64,000 bases of DNA from Orientallactaga sibirica (GCA_036365145.1 JAEOAD010000048.1:12100501-12164500); one strand, 5' to 3'; positions 10,840 through 24,440 are shown, numbered from the stretch's first letter. Notes: generated from the sequence alone by a model not told the origin. Made by a program: numbers and translations.

Positions 10840-11030
10840 TTACCTATTTGAGAGAGAGACAGGGAGAGAGAGAGAGAATGGGCACACCAAGGGCCTCCAG
10901 CCAGTGCAAACGAACTCCAGACACATGCATCACCTTGTGTATCTGGCTTATGTGGGTCCTGGGGACTCAAATCTAGATCCTTAGGCTTTGCAAGCAAATG
11001 CCTTAACTGCTAAGCCATCACTCCAGCCCT
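10840..11030 (-). mobile_element. B2-like SINE
   Basis: Reverse orientation: GA-rich start, ending in AAGCCATCACTCCAGCCCT. Confidence 0.9.
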
Positions 11031-11145
11031 CAGTTGATACTTTTGACCCCAAGACAGCTGCCATTCTGAAGTCTATGTTTGCATGTTGTGGAAGTATTCC
11101 TTGGCCTCTGGCTCCTATCATTTAAAATGATATTAAAGTTTATAC

Positions 11146-11278
11146 ATTTGTCTTTTAAGACAGGGTCTTATAGAGCTCAAGCTGGCTTCAAGCTCATAAT
11201 GTCACAGAGCTTGAACTTTGGATCATTCTGTCTCCACCTTCTGAGCTCTGGGATTACAGGTGTGTCACCACTCTCAGT
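11146..11278 (-). mobile_element. Old B1-like fragment
   Basis: GACAGGGTCT, CTCTGGGATTACAGGTGTG and CACTCTCAG are recognisable but divergent. Confidence 0.5.
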
Positions 11279-11293
11279 TTTATATTTGTTCCT

Positions 11294-11501
11294 TTAAAAA
11301 AAAATTTATTTATTTATTTATTTGAGAGAGAGAAAGAGGGAGAGAGAGAATAGGCACACCAGGGCCTCCAGCCACTGCAAATGAACTCCAGATGCATACA
11401 CCCCCTTGTGCATCTGGCTTACATGGGTCCTGGAGAATCGAACTAAGATCCTTTGGCTTTGCAGGCAAATGCCTTAACCGCTAAGCCATCCCTCCAGCCC
11501 C
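11294..11501 (-). mobile_element. B2-like SINE
   Basis: Flanks CATTTGTC and TCATTTGTTCCTTT share the ATTTGTTCCTTT duplication seen at 11284. Confidence 0.9.
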
Positions 11502-11593
11502 TCATTTGTTCCTTTTATTGCTGCAATATTAATACATCACACTTAACTCTTCAGAAAGGCTACCAGTGGTAAATTGAGTGCTATCTATGTTTA

Positions 11594-11656
11594 TTATATT
11601 ATATTATATATATATTATATATATATTATATTATATTATATTATTTATTATATTAT
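11594..11656. repeat. AT-rich (ATATT)n low-complexity tract
   Basis: Alternating ATATT and TATATA runs immediately left of an LTR. Confidence 0.85.
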
Positions 11657-12128
11657 TTGTGATGGCTGTCAAGTTGACTGAGTACAGACATGCCTAAGAC
11701 TGTCAGAACACACCTGTTTGTGGTTCTTCCAAAAAGGAATAATGTGTGAGACAGAACTAGGGTAAGAAGACCTGCCCTTGATGTCCATGACACCTTCCCC
11801 ATGATGCCTCAGTGAAAAAGAAGTCTGAGGAAAAAGCAGCCAGCAGGTACCTGGAGATACTTCTCCTGAGCTGCTGGTGCCACCCTCTGTGACATCAGAC
11901 TCCAGCTTCTTCTGCCTTCCAGTGTGGACTCGACTGACACCAGCCACTCCCCCAGGAACTCCCCTCAGCACCTGATTGGGTCTGCTGGGCTTCCTGAACT
12001 GTGCAGGCTTCTGCAACTTAGCCATGGTTGGACCATCCAGCTTACCAGTGCAGTAATGCCACTCTAACAAAGCCGCTTTTATGATATATGCACGTGCATT
12101 CTATCGGTTCTGCTCCTCCAGAGATCCC
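11655..12128 (+). mobile_element. ERVL-type solo LTR (MLT2-like)
   Basis: Starts TGTGATGGCTGTCAAGTTGAC and ends near CGGTTCTGCTCCTCCAGAG, the two conserved ends of ERVL LTRs. No internal retroviral genes are adjacent. A 133-residue antisense frame inside it is not a gene. Confidence 0.7.
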
Positions 12129-12470
12129 CAGTGCATAGACTGCTAATGTCGAGGCATGTCCTCTGTGTTTCGTTGTTGCTCTTCTACCTGCTACAGTGGT
12201 CTCGGCTCACCTTGTTGTGCAGAGTTCTTGTTTTCTTGTCTTGAAGGACATCTCGAAGAGCCCTGCCCACATCCCCCCTGGACCTAAAGAAACAGAACCC
12301 CACACAGGCTTCCCAGATACGCAAAGATTTCTTAAATTATAAACTACGACATTGCATTGTCTTCCACTCTGGACAGGGAGTTCCCTGAGAAGGTAGATTT
12401 GTGTTTTATTTATCTTTGGATCAAGTGAGCATTACAGATAGACAACCAATGAGTGAGTGAATACATGCAT

Positions 12471-12661
12471 TTTTTTAAAAAGTTTTATTTATTTGAGAGA
12501 ATAAATTATTTGAGAGACAGACAGAGAGAATGGACACGCCAGGGCCTCCAGCCACTGCAAATTAACTCCAGATGCATGCGCCACATGGGTCCTTGGGAAC
12601 TGAACCTGGGTCCTTTGGCTTTGCAGGCAAATGCCTTAACCACTAAGCCATCCCTTCAGCC
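12471..12661 (-). mobile_element. B2-like SINE
   Basis: Reverse orientation, with a small duplication of the TTTGAGAGA start. Confidence 0.85.
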
Positions 12662-12666
12662 TGCGT

Positions 12667-12860
12667 TTTAAAAAAATATTTATTTATTTATTTGCAAGGA
12701 ATGAGAGAGAGAATGTGCACCAGGGCCTCTAGCCATTACAAACAAGCTCCAGATATATGTGCCACGTTGTGCACTGACGTACATGGGTTCTGGGGAGTTG
12801 AGCCTGGGTCATTAGGTTTTACAGGCAAGTGCCTTAACTGATGAGCCATCTCTCCAGCTC
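12667..12860 (-). mobile_element. B2-like SINE
   Basis: Head-to-tail with the previous element and more divergent. Confidence 0.85.
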
Positions 12861-13420
12861 CATACATGCTTAACATTGACTTACAAGCTAGGAAGAAATG
12901 CCTTGTGAATAGTCATAGCTAAAAAAAATTATGCAGAAAGCAAGATCTCAGATAATTTTATCATTCAAGTGGGAAGAGAGTGGGTAGATGACACAGTCTT
13001 TACCGAAAGCTAAAAAATGCAGAAAGTGTGAGCTTTTGAGTAATCGGAATCAACCCTAGAGATTAAAACAATTTTGAAAATAGATTGTCCACTAAAGACA
13101 TCTCGTTCAATCTTCTTGAGTTATAAATAGATTCAATAAGGTTGGGGACCCCTTATCCAAATGTTGGAACCAAAAGCATTTTAGATTTCAAACTTTCTTT
13201 GATTTTGGAATATGTCCACATATATAGTGAAATCTCTTGGGGTGGTGCCCAAGTCTAAACACACCATTCATATATGTTTCACATATACCTTGTATAGTCT
13301 GAAGATATTTGTGAGTGTGTATGTGGATGAATATTTGTATGCACGTGCGTACATGTATGTGCAGGTGTGCATGCATGGGAGACCAGAGGTTGATATGTGT
13401 CTTAATCATTCTTCAACTTG
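12861..13420. other. Unique intronic DNA
   Basis: Nothing recognised except a TG/TA-rich stretch near 13310-13370. Confidence 0.35.
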
Positions 13421-13578
13421 GGTTTTGTTTTGTTTTGTTTTTCAAGAGGGTCTCACTCTCGCCCAGGCTGACCTGGAATTCACTCTGTAGTCTCAGGGTG
13501 GCCTTGAACTCACGGCGATCCTCCTACCTCTGCCTCCCGAGTGCTGGGATTTAAGGCGTGCGCCACCTCACTTGGCTT
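13421..13578 (-). mobile_element. B1-like SINE
   Basis: TTTTG-rich start, then GGGTCTCACTCTCGCCCAGG and a GGCGTGCGCCACC end. Confidence 0.9.
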
Positions 13579-13584
13579 TCAACT

Positions 13585-13786
13585 TATTTTTTGATACAAG
13601 GTCTTCTCAGTGGAACCCAGCGCTCACCAGTTTGGCTAGAAGAGCTAGTCAGTAAGCCCTGGGGATTTTCCTGTCTCCACCATGCACATGCCACTATGCC
13701 AGCATGTATGAGGGTCTGGGGATCTGATCTCAGGTCCTCATGCTCGTGTAATAAGCACTTTACTAACTGAGCCATCTCCCCAGTCC
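13585..13786 (-). mobile_element. B4/RSINE-like composite SINE
   Basis: A B1-like part is followed by an ID-like GGTCCTCATGCTCG and CTGAGCCATCTCCCCAG end. Confidence 0.65.
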
Positions 13787-14094
13787 CATGAAAATAATTG
13801 TGTATCATAAGTTAATGTACTTGTGTTTTAACTATGGCATATCCATCACGTGAGGTCGGGGCGGAGTTTTCCATGTGTGGTGTCAGAGTCTCAGATCTCA
13901 GGGTAGGGCTGTTCAACTTATACGATGGGTGAAGAGTTAGTGAAACCAAAAGGCTTGCCTTCAGCTGTTCTTTCCAGTTCTGTCTCAGCTTTGTTTCTGT
14001 CTTATTGGGGTTTTCTCTATCCCTCTTCATCCTGCCAGCCCTTCAGCCATTTCTTCACCCTCACTCACTTAGGCCATAACTTACAGGGGAAGCT

Positions 14095-14445
14095 GGTCCT
14101 TCGCTCCCTTCCCTTCTCCTCCCTCTTTCCCTTCCCCTCCCTTCTACTCCTTTTCCCTCCCTTCCCTTCCCCTCCCCCTCCCCTCCCCCTTCCTTCTCAT
14201 CCCCTTCCCTTCCCCTCTTTCTCTTTTCCTTCCCCTCCTTTTCCATCCCTTCCTTCCCCTTCTCTCTCCTGTCTTCTCTCTTGTCCTCTCTTCTCTTTTC
14301 TCCTCTCTTCTCCCCTGCCCTCCTCTCCTCTCCCCTTCTCCTCCGCTCCTTCTTCCTCCTTCCTCTTCTTCTCCTTCCTCTTCCTCTCCTTACTCCTTCC
14401 CTCCTTTTCCTTCTTCTTTCTCTTTCTTCCCCACCATTCTCTCTT
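14095..14445. repeat. Polypyrimidine tract, about 350 bp
   Basis: The plus strand is almost pure C and T (CCCTTCCCCTCC-type units). The long open frames over it are translations of low-complexity DNA. Confidence 0.95.
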
Positions 14446-14459
14446 CTGTCTCTGGGTTA

Positions 14460-15693
14460 CTTAATATCTTACTTCCTACACCGTACTACCTACACAGGAT
14501 AAGCCAGTCGTATGATTCAAACTGAGCTCATCATAGTTCAGCCTACTTCAGGTCTGTTCTTCTCTGAGGGCTTGCTCAGCTCAACTCTGAGAATGATCCT
14601 GAGATACTCAAGGGGACAGGCATTGGTGTCATCCCTGACACTAGAAAATGACAAGAGGTTTGGAGCATGATCATTTCAAGGGAACCTCTGACTTTCTCCA
14701 GCTGGGATAATGTCGCTTCATCCATCAGCCCAAGGCTACACAAAACAGCACAGTTCTGGGCACAAACCTTCTACTACTTGCCCCCTCCCCCCGGGTTATG
14801 CCCTAAGGAAAACAGGAAAGCATCCAAGAAAAACAGAAGCCTAACCCGCCCCCAAAGTTGCCTCCTGTGCTAAGAGGTTGTATCTAGGACTCTGGGAAGA
14901 CGAGTCCAACTGGATGGACAAATCGTGCTGACCAGGAAAATGAGCTTGCCTCAGGGTACCATGGGAATGCCAAGTTCAGCAGCAGCTACCAGAGCACCCT
15001 CAGGGAGCACCATCAGGGCTCAGGGAGCACCGATGGCATAAACAAGGACCCCAGCACAGTTCTAAGCAGGCGGAAGTGGTGGCTACCTCCAGTATGGCCC
15101 GTCTCGGAGCAGATGGCAGCATGTGCTCTGGGAAGATGGGAATTCTCTTTCTATGGGGTCCACCAGATACAGTTCCTTGAGGTAAAGGGAGCTCTTTGTA
15201 AAACGCAAGGGATGAATTTATGTATTTTGCAACAAAACTAGGGGCACAGCAGGAAGGCAGCCTGGGCTTGTGGCTGAGCTTCTGCTGTGTCTTCAGGAGG
15301 ATCCGGAGCTCCTTTGAAGACAGAAATGCCTGTGTGCTGAAAGGAATAAGGCTCCCTATTTCAACAGCCTTCTGCTTCACTATGAGGCAAAGCTTCTGCT
15401 CCTCGGACTTCCCTGAACCCAGAATTCAAGCAATTTTCAGGGTGAGAAAAAATACACACAACACACACACCTCCCTTCAGTCTTGTTTGGAGCAGGAGAT
15501 TCTCCAGGAGATTAGGGCACAGTTCTTCGGATGGGGACAGGTAAAAAATCGAAAGAAACGAAGGGGAGTGATTGGGGATAGAGTGACAACAGAGAGGGGT
15601 AACTTGGGGAAGGGCAATTGGAGAGAGGCTCCACAGCCAGGGTAAGTGCTCAGCTTAAGCCTGATCATAGGCCACAAAATAATCGGTGGGCCA
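14460..15693. other. Unique intronic DNA in TEX26 intron 6
   Basis: It holds overlapping open frames of 126 and 141 codons on opposite strands, without splice context or recognisable protein. I see no supported gene. Confidence 0.35.
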
Positions 15694-15899
15694 GGGCTGG
15701 AGAGATGGCTTAGCAGTTAAGGCGTTTGCCTGCAAAGCCAAAGGACCCACGTTCTATTCCCCAGGACCCAAGTAAGCCAGATGCACAAGGTGGTGCATGT
15801 ATCTGCAGTTTGTTTTCAGGGCTGGAGGCCCTGGCATGCCCATTCTCTATCCCTCCCCTCCTCAAATAAATAAATAAATAAAAATAATTTTTAAAAAAA
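15694..15899 (+). mobile_element. B2-like SINE
   Basis: First of a tandem pair. The pair is flanked by AAATAATCGGTGGGCC and AAATAATTGGTGGGCC. Confidence 0.92.
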
Positions 15900-15902
15900 A
15901 TT

Positions 15903-16110
15903 GGGCTGGATCAATGGTTTAGCCATTAAGGTGCTTGCCTATGAAGCCTAAGGACCTAGATTCAATTACCCAGTACCCATGTAAACCAGATGCATAAGGA
16001 GGCACATGCATCTGGAGTTCGTTTGCAGTGGCTAGAGGCCCTGGCACACCCATACTCATTCTCTCTCTCTCTCTGCCTTTGTCTCTCAAAGAAATTAAAT
16101 TAAAATAAAA
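15903..16110 (+). mobile_element. B2-like SINE, second of tandem pair
   Basis: More divergent head (GGGCTGGATCAATGGTTTAGC), so probably the older of the two. Confidence 0.9.
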
Positions 16111-16122
16111 TAAAATAATTGG

Positions 16123-16720
16123 TGGGCCCACAGGCCTTGAGCACAAAGTAGGGTGTAGGAGATAAGTGTTTCTTTTAAGTTTGTACATATGCTAATGGGC
16201 ATTGCCCATCAACTTAGTGGACTAGGAATTCACTTCACATGAATATATGCACCTATATTGCAGTACGTGGTTCGCCGAGGTATGTCGGGGCAGGGAATTC
16301 CTCACGGGGGGGCGGGGGGGCGGAGTGGCAGCTGTGGGAAGTACTTTCCTGTCCTCAAACTTTTCTGTTCCCCAAGTTGACATTTAACTCGTACCCAGAG
16401 TAACCAAGCATCCCCAAGAAGCTCCCCAAATTCTTCCCGGTCACTCAGCCCAAATGGGATACGTCCATGTTACATGGAATAAATTACCCATAACGACAAA
16501 GACATCTGATCTCTTTTCAGGTGTGAAATATGGGGGATTCTTGTGTACCTTAAACAGACTGTCATAAAGCAAGGATAACCAAACAGGCCATAAAGAAGAA
16601 ACAAAACCGTGAGGCAGTGTAAATACGGACTGGAGGAATCGGTCAGATGTAAGAAGGAAAGTCAGCTCGGAGCAGTGCAGCCACAAGCAAGGCGAGACCA
16701 GACATGTGTGAAAAGACCTC
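16123..16720. other. Unique intronic DNA with short G-run
   Basis: A G-rich run is at 16305-16323. No gene was recognised. Confidence 0.35.
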
Positions 16721-16724
16721 TCTA

Positions 16725-17065
16725 TGTGTCTGTTGCAGTCAGCTGTGCATTGCTGGCAGAAACCACCCGACTAAGAGCGGCTTTTGGGGAAAAAAAAGGG
16801 TTTCTTTTGGCTTATAGACTTAAGGGGAAGCTTCAGGATGGGAAAACAATGGCATAAGCAGAGGGTAGACATCACTCCCTGGCCAACAATAGCAACAGGA
16901 GACTATGCCAAACACTGGCATGGGGAAACTGGCTACAATACCCATAAGCCCACCCCCCAACAAAACACTGCTCCAGGAGGTGTTAATTCCCAAATCTCCA
17001 TCAGCTGGGAACCTAGCATTCAGAACACCTATGTTTATGGAGGACACCTGAATCAAACCACCACA
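16725..17065 (-). mobile_element. MaLR-type solo LTR
   Basis: On the plus strand it runs from TGTGTCTGTTGCAGTCAG to TGAATCAAACCACCACA, the reverse of the usual TGTGGTGGTTTGA start. Confidence 0.6.
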
Positions 17066-17081
17066 TGTCCTTTTTCTTGCT

Positions 17082-17177
17082 TGTGTGTGTGTGTGTGTGT
17101 ATATAATGTGGTGTATGTGTATGTGCCCACATGTGTGTAATGTGGTGTGTGTGTGCGTGCATGTGTGTAATGTGGTA

Positions 17178-17219
<42 letters not shown>
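17082..17219. repeat. (TG)n microsatellite, interrupted
   Basis: Pure TG runs separated by ATATAATGTGG and ATGTGTGTAATGTGG units repeated about three times. Confidence 0.95.
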
Positions 17220-17221
<2 letters not shown>

Positions 17222-17223
17222 CA

Positions 17224-17545
17224 CCTGCCACAGGGGTTGCTCACTTCCCGAGGTGAGAATGGAACACTGGGTTGAACTACAACATTGCTCTTTCGCCTGG
17301 TCTTGGGTGTTTTTGTTGATTTGTTTTTTCGAGTCAGAGTCTCTTTTTACTGATTCAGGGCTTGTGGGCCTCCAAAGAGGCTCAGGTCTCTGCTCCTCGG
17401 CAGAACTGGGGTTACAGTGTTATAGCGTGTGTGGCCATGCCTAGCTGTTTTACATGGGATCTGGAGATTTGAACTCAGGCCATCTCGGGTCCCCTCAAGC
17501 CCTCATGCTTGGACAGGAAGCACACCTAACCACTCTCTTCAGCCC
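17224..17545 (-). mobile_element. Composite B4-like repeat
   Basis: The same repeat occurs at 36060-36735, where an LTR interrupts it. Ends in CTTCAGCCC. Confidence 0.55.
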
Positions 17546-17693
17546 TATGTTTCCTTTTAGTGAGTAGGAATAGGGGCCCTGGCACTTCTTTAAGGAAAAT
17601 GAGGTTTCAATGGATCAAGGATTGCATGGCACTCTGGGATTTTTTTTAAAGCATCATTTTTCTTTGTTTGTGGGCATTTAACTTCAGTGGTTA

Positions 17694-18985
<1,292 letters not shown>

Positions 18986-18986
18986 G

Positions 18987-18988
<2 letters not shown>

Positions 18989-19017
<29 letters not shown>
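18989..19017. repeat. Poly-T run
   Basis: About 28 T residues on the plus strand. Confidence 0.9.
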
Positions 19018-19020
<3 letters not shown>

Positions 19021-19106
19021 TCAAGTACTATTTGATTCCAGTTCTATACCAGCAATAAATCATATCTCAGACTGACACCAAATTATCTTCTTAGTAAGTA
19101 GCTTAG

Positions 19107-19275
19107 CAGGGCATGGTGGCACACGCCTTTAATCCTAGCATTCGGGAGACAAAGGTAGGAGGATCGCCATGAGTTCGAGGCCACCCTGAGATTACATAGT
19201 GAATTCCTGGTCAGCCTGGGCTAGAGTGAGACCCTACCTTGAAAAACTGAAAAATGAAAAACAAACAAACAAAAA
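19107..19275 (+). mobile_element. B1-like SINE
   Basis: Flanked by the duplication AAGTAGCTTAG on both sides (19095 and 19288). Confidence 0.95.
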
Positions 19276-19756
19276 AAAATAATAATAAGTAGCTTAGAGG
19301 TGGCTTGGTCATGGAACTTAAAAAATGTTGCTATTGGAAGCAATAGGAATCCAGGGACACTCAAACAGAATGAATGCTAAATATGAAAATGTTTGAAGGG
19401 GATTCCAGAAGAAAACATTTTGCATGGATAACTGACCACTCTAGTACGATTCTCACCTAATCTCTTTGATATTCCACAGCAACTATGTCCTTCTTTTTCA
19501 CTCTGTGAGGATGAAGTATTCTGACCCCAGTGACTGCCCCAGCCAAGCAACCTCACAACTCAAGTAGACAGCCTTCTGAAATGCACTGCCCCTTGGCCCT
19601 GAGTTGGGGAGCCAGTCACAAGGTCTCACCTGCCTGCCAGGCTCACTGGCTTTCTGCAAGCCATGATCAAAATTGCTATCAGGGCCCTCTTCAACAAAGA
19701 ATCTTGAAGCAAGGGGATAATGAAATCAAACCATAGTAGCAACTGCCATTCTTGTT

Positions 19757-19965
19757 TCTGAGAGACAGAAAGAGAGAGAATTGGCACGCCAGGGCCTCAG
19801 CCACTGAAATCCAACTCCAGATGCTTGTGTCCCCTAGTGTGCATGTGTGACCCCACGCTTGCCTCATCTTTGTGTGTTTGGCTTACATGGGATCTGGAGA
19901 GTCAAACATGGGTCCTTAGGCTTCACAGACAAGCACCTTGACCGCTAAGCTATCTCTCCAGCCCG
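19757..19965 (-). mobile_element. B2-like SINE, long variant, divergent
   Basis: Carries an extra segment (ACCCCACGCTTGCCTC) between the core and the AGTCCC part. Confidence 0.8.
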
Positions 19966-20009
19966 TAACTGCCATTTCTAAACATGCTATGCAAACTCTT
20001 TTTCCAGCA

Positions 20010-20300
20010 CACAGACATTCACAGACCTCACTTAGAAGCCAGGGTGAGGTTAACCATTACAAGATGGGTCAACATAATGAAAGGGCAGGAAACTCCCAGT
20101 CGGAAAGTTATACATGGACCCACACCCAGGATGCAGACTGTTCTATCAAGGGTCACAGTTGGAACCACTCAGCCCTGTGTTTCCCTCACCCTGGTGCTCC
20201 ACTTTCTTTATAAAGGCCAGTAGCAGAGTCAGACCCAAGCCCCATCCTTGTCAGATGAGCTACAATAAAGCTCTTTCTTTTTGCAAAAGTCATCCGTGCC
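20010..20300 (+). mobile_element. ERV1-like LTR fragment
   Basis: A TTTATAAAGG box is followed about 55 nt later by AATAAAGCTCTTTC, a typical retroviral promoter and polyadenylation arrangement. It lies about 100 bp from TEX26 exon 5, in the sense-opposite direction. Confidence 0.45.
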
Positions 20301-20377
20301 TTAGTGTTGGCTTCTATAGGCCAGCCCATGAGTATTACCCCTTGATAAACAGCACCAGGCATGTCTACATTGCTTTA

Positions 20378-20656
<279 letters not shown>

Positions 20657-20684
20657 TCAACAGTAGCTTTGTATCAGTCACTTC

Positions 20685-21150
20685 CTCATTGCCGGAACAC
20701 AATGCCTGAGCAGAACAAACTTAGGGAAGGAAAGAGTTTATTTCAGCTTACAGTTTCAAGGGAAAATCATGACAGGAGCCGGAAGCTGGTGTCACGTCAT
20801 CATGTCATCATGTCAGCAGGGTGCTCTAGAGCCTCCGGCCGCTGCAAACACATTCCAGATGCATGCGCCACTTTGTACATCTGGATTGATATGGGTACTG
20901 GGGAATTGAACCCAGGTTGTTAGGTTTTGCAGGCAAGCACCTTAACTACTGAGCCATCTCTCCAGGCCCTCTCCTTTTTATCTTAGTCCAGCACCTAGCC
21001 CATGAGATGGTACCACCCACAGTTAGGGTGGGTCCTCCCAAGTCAACTACCCTAATCTAGAAAAATCTGTCACAGACATGAGCAAAGATTAGTTTCCATG
21101 GTGATTCGAAATCCTGTCCAATTGATAACTAGAATTTAACCACCGAAGGC
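20685..21150 (-). mobile_element. LTR-like interspersed repeat split by a SINE
   Basis: Resembles the outer element at 25298-26775: AACAAACTTAGGGAAGGAAAG at one end and GGTGATTCGAAATCCTGTCC at the other. Confidence 0.5.
20818..20970 (-). mobile_element. B2-like SINE, 3' truncated
   Basis: Begins at the GAGCCTCCGGCCGCTGC core and ends in CCATCTCTCCAGGCCC. Confidence 0.85.
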
Positions 21151-21432
21151 TTGCATCTGATGACATTAAACCCACTCTTTTTGTATTTAGAGGCATAGTC
21201 AGGGTTCTTCTTATGAATACCAAAACTAAGAAATAGTGTCCTATTTTTCTCAGGAACAGGAAGTGTATGATCAGCTGGTTGTAAGTGGTTGTTCATGATT
21301 CATGTCCACTACAAGTGCCCTTAGGAGTGAGCTAATGGGCGCATCCAGCATTGATGACTCTACTAGGGTCTGCCTCATCCTTGGAGTGAGCAATGTTGGA
21401 TATTGCAGGGGATATCTACAAAACACAGAGTC

Positions 21433-21660
21433 GGGGCTGGAGAGATGGCTTAGTGGGTAAGCGCTTGCCTGTGAAGCCTAAGGATGCTGGTTCAAGGCTC
21501 GATTCCCCAGGACCCATGTAAGCCAGATGCACAAGGTGGCGCGTGCATCTGGAGATCATTTGCAGTGACTGGAGGCCCTGGTGTGCCCATTCTCTCTCTC
21601 TCTCTGCCTCTTCCTCTCTCTGTCTGTCACTTTCAAATAAATAAATAAATAATATTTTTA
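21433..21660 (+). mobile_element. B2-like SINE
   Basis: Target-site duplication AAAACACAGA at 21420 and 21661. Confidence 0.93.
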
Positions 21661-21736
21661 AAAAACACAGATTGCCCAGTTTGAATTTTAACTAAATAAT
21701 GAATACTTTTTAGTGTAAGTCTGTATAAGTAGTAAT

Positions 21737-21740
<4 letters not shown>

Positions 21741-21768
<28 letters not shown>
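21741..21768. repeat. (CA)n microsatellite
   Basis: About 14 CA units. Confidence 0.95.
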
Positions 21769-21774
<6 letters not shown>

Positions 21775-22110
21775 AAATCAGCATTCAAATTTGACTAGGC
21801 AGCCTGCACCTTTATTTGCTTAACCTGGAAACCCTAAATGGAAAACACTGTTCAAGTTTTTCTCTTACTGATGGACGGTAAGGGAGTACTGTTGTCAGTA
21901 GGGGCAATAATGTGGTCCATGCTGTGAACTATCTCCTCTAAAAGTCTCATAAGGTACGGTCTGTTTTTCTCGGTGGATGCCTTTGTGGTCTGGCCTCATG
22001 TTACCGAGCTCCTTCACATGTCTATGAAGTTGAGGTTGCTGACACAAAACAAGCCAACCATCCTTGGACACTCCCACTGCAGGCTGAAGTGTGGGAGATA
22101 AGATAACCAT

Positions 22111-22358
22111 GGGGCTGGAGACATGGCTCAGCTGTTAAGGCTCCTGCCTGCAAAGCCTAATGACCTGGGCTTTGACTCCCCAGTACCCACGTAAAGCCAG
22201 ATGCACAAAAGGGTGCATGCATCTAGAGTTTGTTTTCAATGGCTAGAGGCCCTGGCACACCCATTCTCTTTCCCTCTCTCTCTCTCTCTTTCCCGCTCTC
22301 TCTCTGTCTATTTCTATCACTTTCTCTCCTTGCAAATAAATAGATAAAATAATTTTAA
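22111..22358 (+). mobile_element. B2-like SINE
   Basis: Target-site duplication AGATAACCATG at both ends. Confidence 0.95.
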
Positions 22359-22579
22359 AAAGATAACCATGTCCCAGAGCTAAGCTGCCATGACATGGAT
22401 CCTTCCCAAGGGTCACCCTTGCTCCTTAGGTGCTCAGTTCCCCTGGTTTGTCATTTGTAACTGTGACACATTAAGTCAGCCCTACAATGACACACGCTCC
22501 CATTTAGACTGAGAAGGGCTATGCAAAAAGGCTCAAACTAAGAGTTGATCAACCGCGACCAATTCAAAGCCATTGGGAC

Positions 22580-22779
22580 CGGGCTGGAGAGATGGCTTCG
22601 TCAAGTGCTTCCTGTGCAAGCATGAGGGCATGAGTTGGATCACCAGAACCCCCAGGCATGGCAGTGCATGCTTGGAATCACAGCACCGGTGAGGGGGAGA
22701 GAGGAGGATCCCTGGGGCTTGCTGATTTGGGTGAGCTCCAAGTTCAGGGAGAGATTCCAGCTCAGGAAATTGGCCTTGC
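22580..22779 (+). mobile_element. B4/ID-like SINE
   Basis: GGGCTGGAGAGATGGCTTCG head, then a CATGGCAGTGCATGCTTGGAATC B1-like part. Confidence 0.6.
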
Positions 22780-22960
22780 TATCCATGACCTCACAGTGCC
22801 TAGCAATACCTTCACAAGACCCTCATAATAGGAGAAAAAGATGATGATATCAAATTAAAAGAGAGACTAATGGAGAGAGGAGTTCTGAAGGGGAATGGGA
22901 GGGAGGGGAATATCATGGTTTATTGTCTGTAAGTATAGAAGTTGTCAATTAAAAAGAAGG
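22780..22960 (+). mobile_element. LINE-1 3' end
   Basis: CCATGACCTCACAGTGCC through GTATAGAAGTTGTCAATTAAA matches the element at 36885-37095. Only the 3' untranslated end remains. Confidence 0.75.
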
Positions 22961-23653
22961 GTGAGAACAATTGAGGAAGATACCAGATATTAACTTGTGG
23001 CTTCCACATGCAGATGAACATGTATGCACATGTACACATATGTACCCACACACAGGAACATGCACACATACACATGCACACCCCATACACATACACATAG
23101 GGAAAAAAACCCATTAGGGCCATATATGCTATAGCCTATGGGAAAGGGGAACAGAAACCAGTTTTGCTGTCTTCATCAGCTGTCCTAACTCATTAGAGCC
23201 ATGTTCTCCAAGCCGGGGTGTGAAAAGCACCCCCTTTTAGTGCTTCTTATACACGCCTTCTAATTCAACAAAAGGGACCCAGAAATAAAGATATGGTGTC
23301 TGCCTCCGAGGCAAGAAATGAACTCTCACGAGATAATGCCAACATGATAGGATAGGTCCTGCAACAAGAGGTGAGAATGGGGCAGCACACACCCCGGAGG
23401 GCCAGTGATCCAAAGCTAAGGGTCAGAGAGGCTGCTGGGGCAGAACAAGAGGAGGTGGCAGAGGCGTGGGGAGACGTGAGAACGCTGGAGGGATGGAAAG
23501 ACTTAGATGAGATGGATCACATAGGCCAAGACATTTGCTTTAACCCTGAGGACAGCAGGAGTCACTGAAGGGTTTTAAGTCAGCCGGTAATATCAGTCTT
23601 TGTGTCCATAAACCTACATACTTTGGCTGTAAACTGGACTGTGGAGAGATTAG

Positions 23654-23936
23654 GTTTTTTTTTTTTTTTTTTTGAGAGAGAGAGACACAGAGAGAGACAG
23701 AGAGAGAGAGGGAGAGGAAGACAGATAGAGATGGGTGCGCCAGCAGCGTCTCAGCTGCTGTGAACAAAATCCAGATGCGTGCGCCCCTTGTGGTCAAGTG
23801 AGGCATTGCACCCTTGCGTCACTTTGCATCTGGCTAAATGAGGGACCTGGAGATTGGAACCGCTGGAAATTGGAACCAGCATTCTTAGGCTTAGGAGGCA
23901 GGCGCCTTAACCGCTAAGTCATCTCTCCAGCCCCTG
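23654..23936 (-). mobile_element. B2-like SINE, long variant
   Basis: Contains the extra block GTGAGGCATTGCACCCTTGC absent from the common form. Confidence 0.9.
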
Positions 23937-23939
23937 ATT

Positions 23940-24040
23940 GGGGTTTTGATGCAGAGTCTTTCTGTACAGCTCAGGCTAACTTTGAACCCAGGATCTTACT
24001 GCCTGAATTTCCAAAGTACTCTACCACTATGCCCAGATAG
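23940..24040 (-). mobile_element. Degenerate B1-like fragment
   Basis: CAGAGTCTTTCTGTACAGCTC and a weak CACTATGCCCAG end. Confidence 0.45.
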
Positions 24041-24236
24041 GGAAAGCCTTTTCTAACCTCCTTTCCTCTCTATCCCCACCCCATCAAGCTTGATGTTTTA
24101 TTCTGTGTCCATGGCAATATTTATTTATTTAGCAGTGCTGAGGATTAAACTGAGAGTCTTGTGCTTGCTAACTAAGCCATGCCCCAATCACCTGAATTTC
24201 TTACAATGTACATGCTTCTATAGTTGATAGTAATTT

Positions 24237-24440
24237 CTAATATTTTTATTTATTTATTTGCAAGGAGAGAGAGACAGAGAGAGAGAGAACAGGCACACCA
24301 GGGTCTCTTGCCACTGCAAACAAAGTCCAGATGCATGTGCCACTTGGTGCATCTGGCTTTGTGTGGGTGTTGGGGTGTTCAACCCAGGCCATCAGGCTTT
24401 GCAAGCAAGTGCCTTAACCGCTAAGCCATCTCTCCAGCCC
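24237..24440 (-). mobile_element. B2-like SINE
   Basis: Intact, lies just downstream of TEX26 exon 4. Confidence 0.92.

Noticed and set aside
11669..12070. 133-codon minus-strand frame
   Set aside because: Antisense to an ERVL-type LTR.
13925..14464. 179-codon open frame rich in S, P, L and F
   Set aside because: Translation of the polypyrimidine tract; low complexity, no stop codons by composition.
15000..15645. Overlapping 126- and 141-codon frames on opposite strands
   Set aside because: No splice context, no recognisable family, and both strands open by chance.
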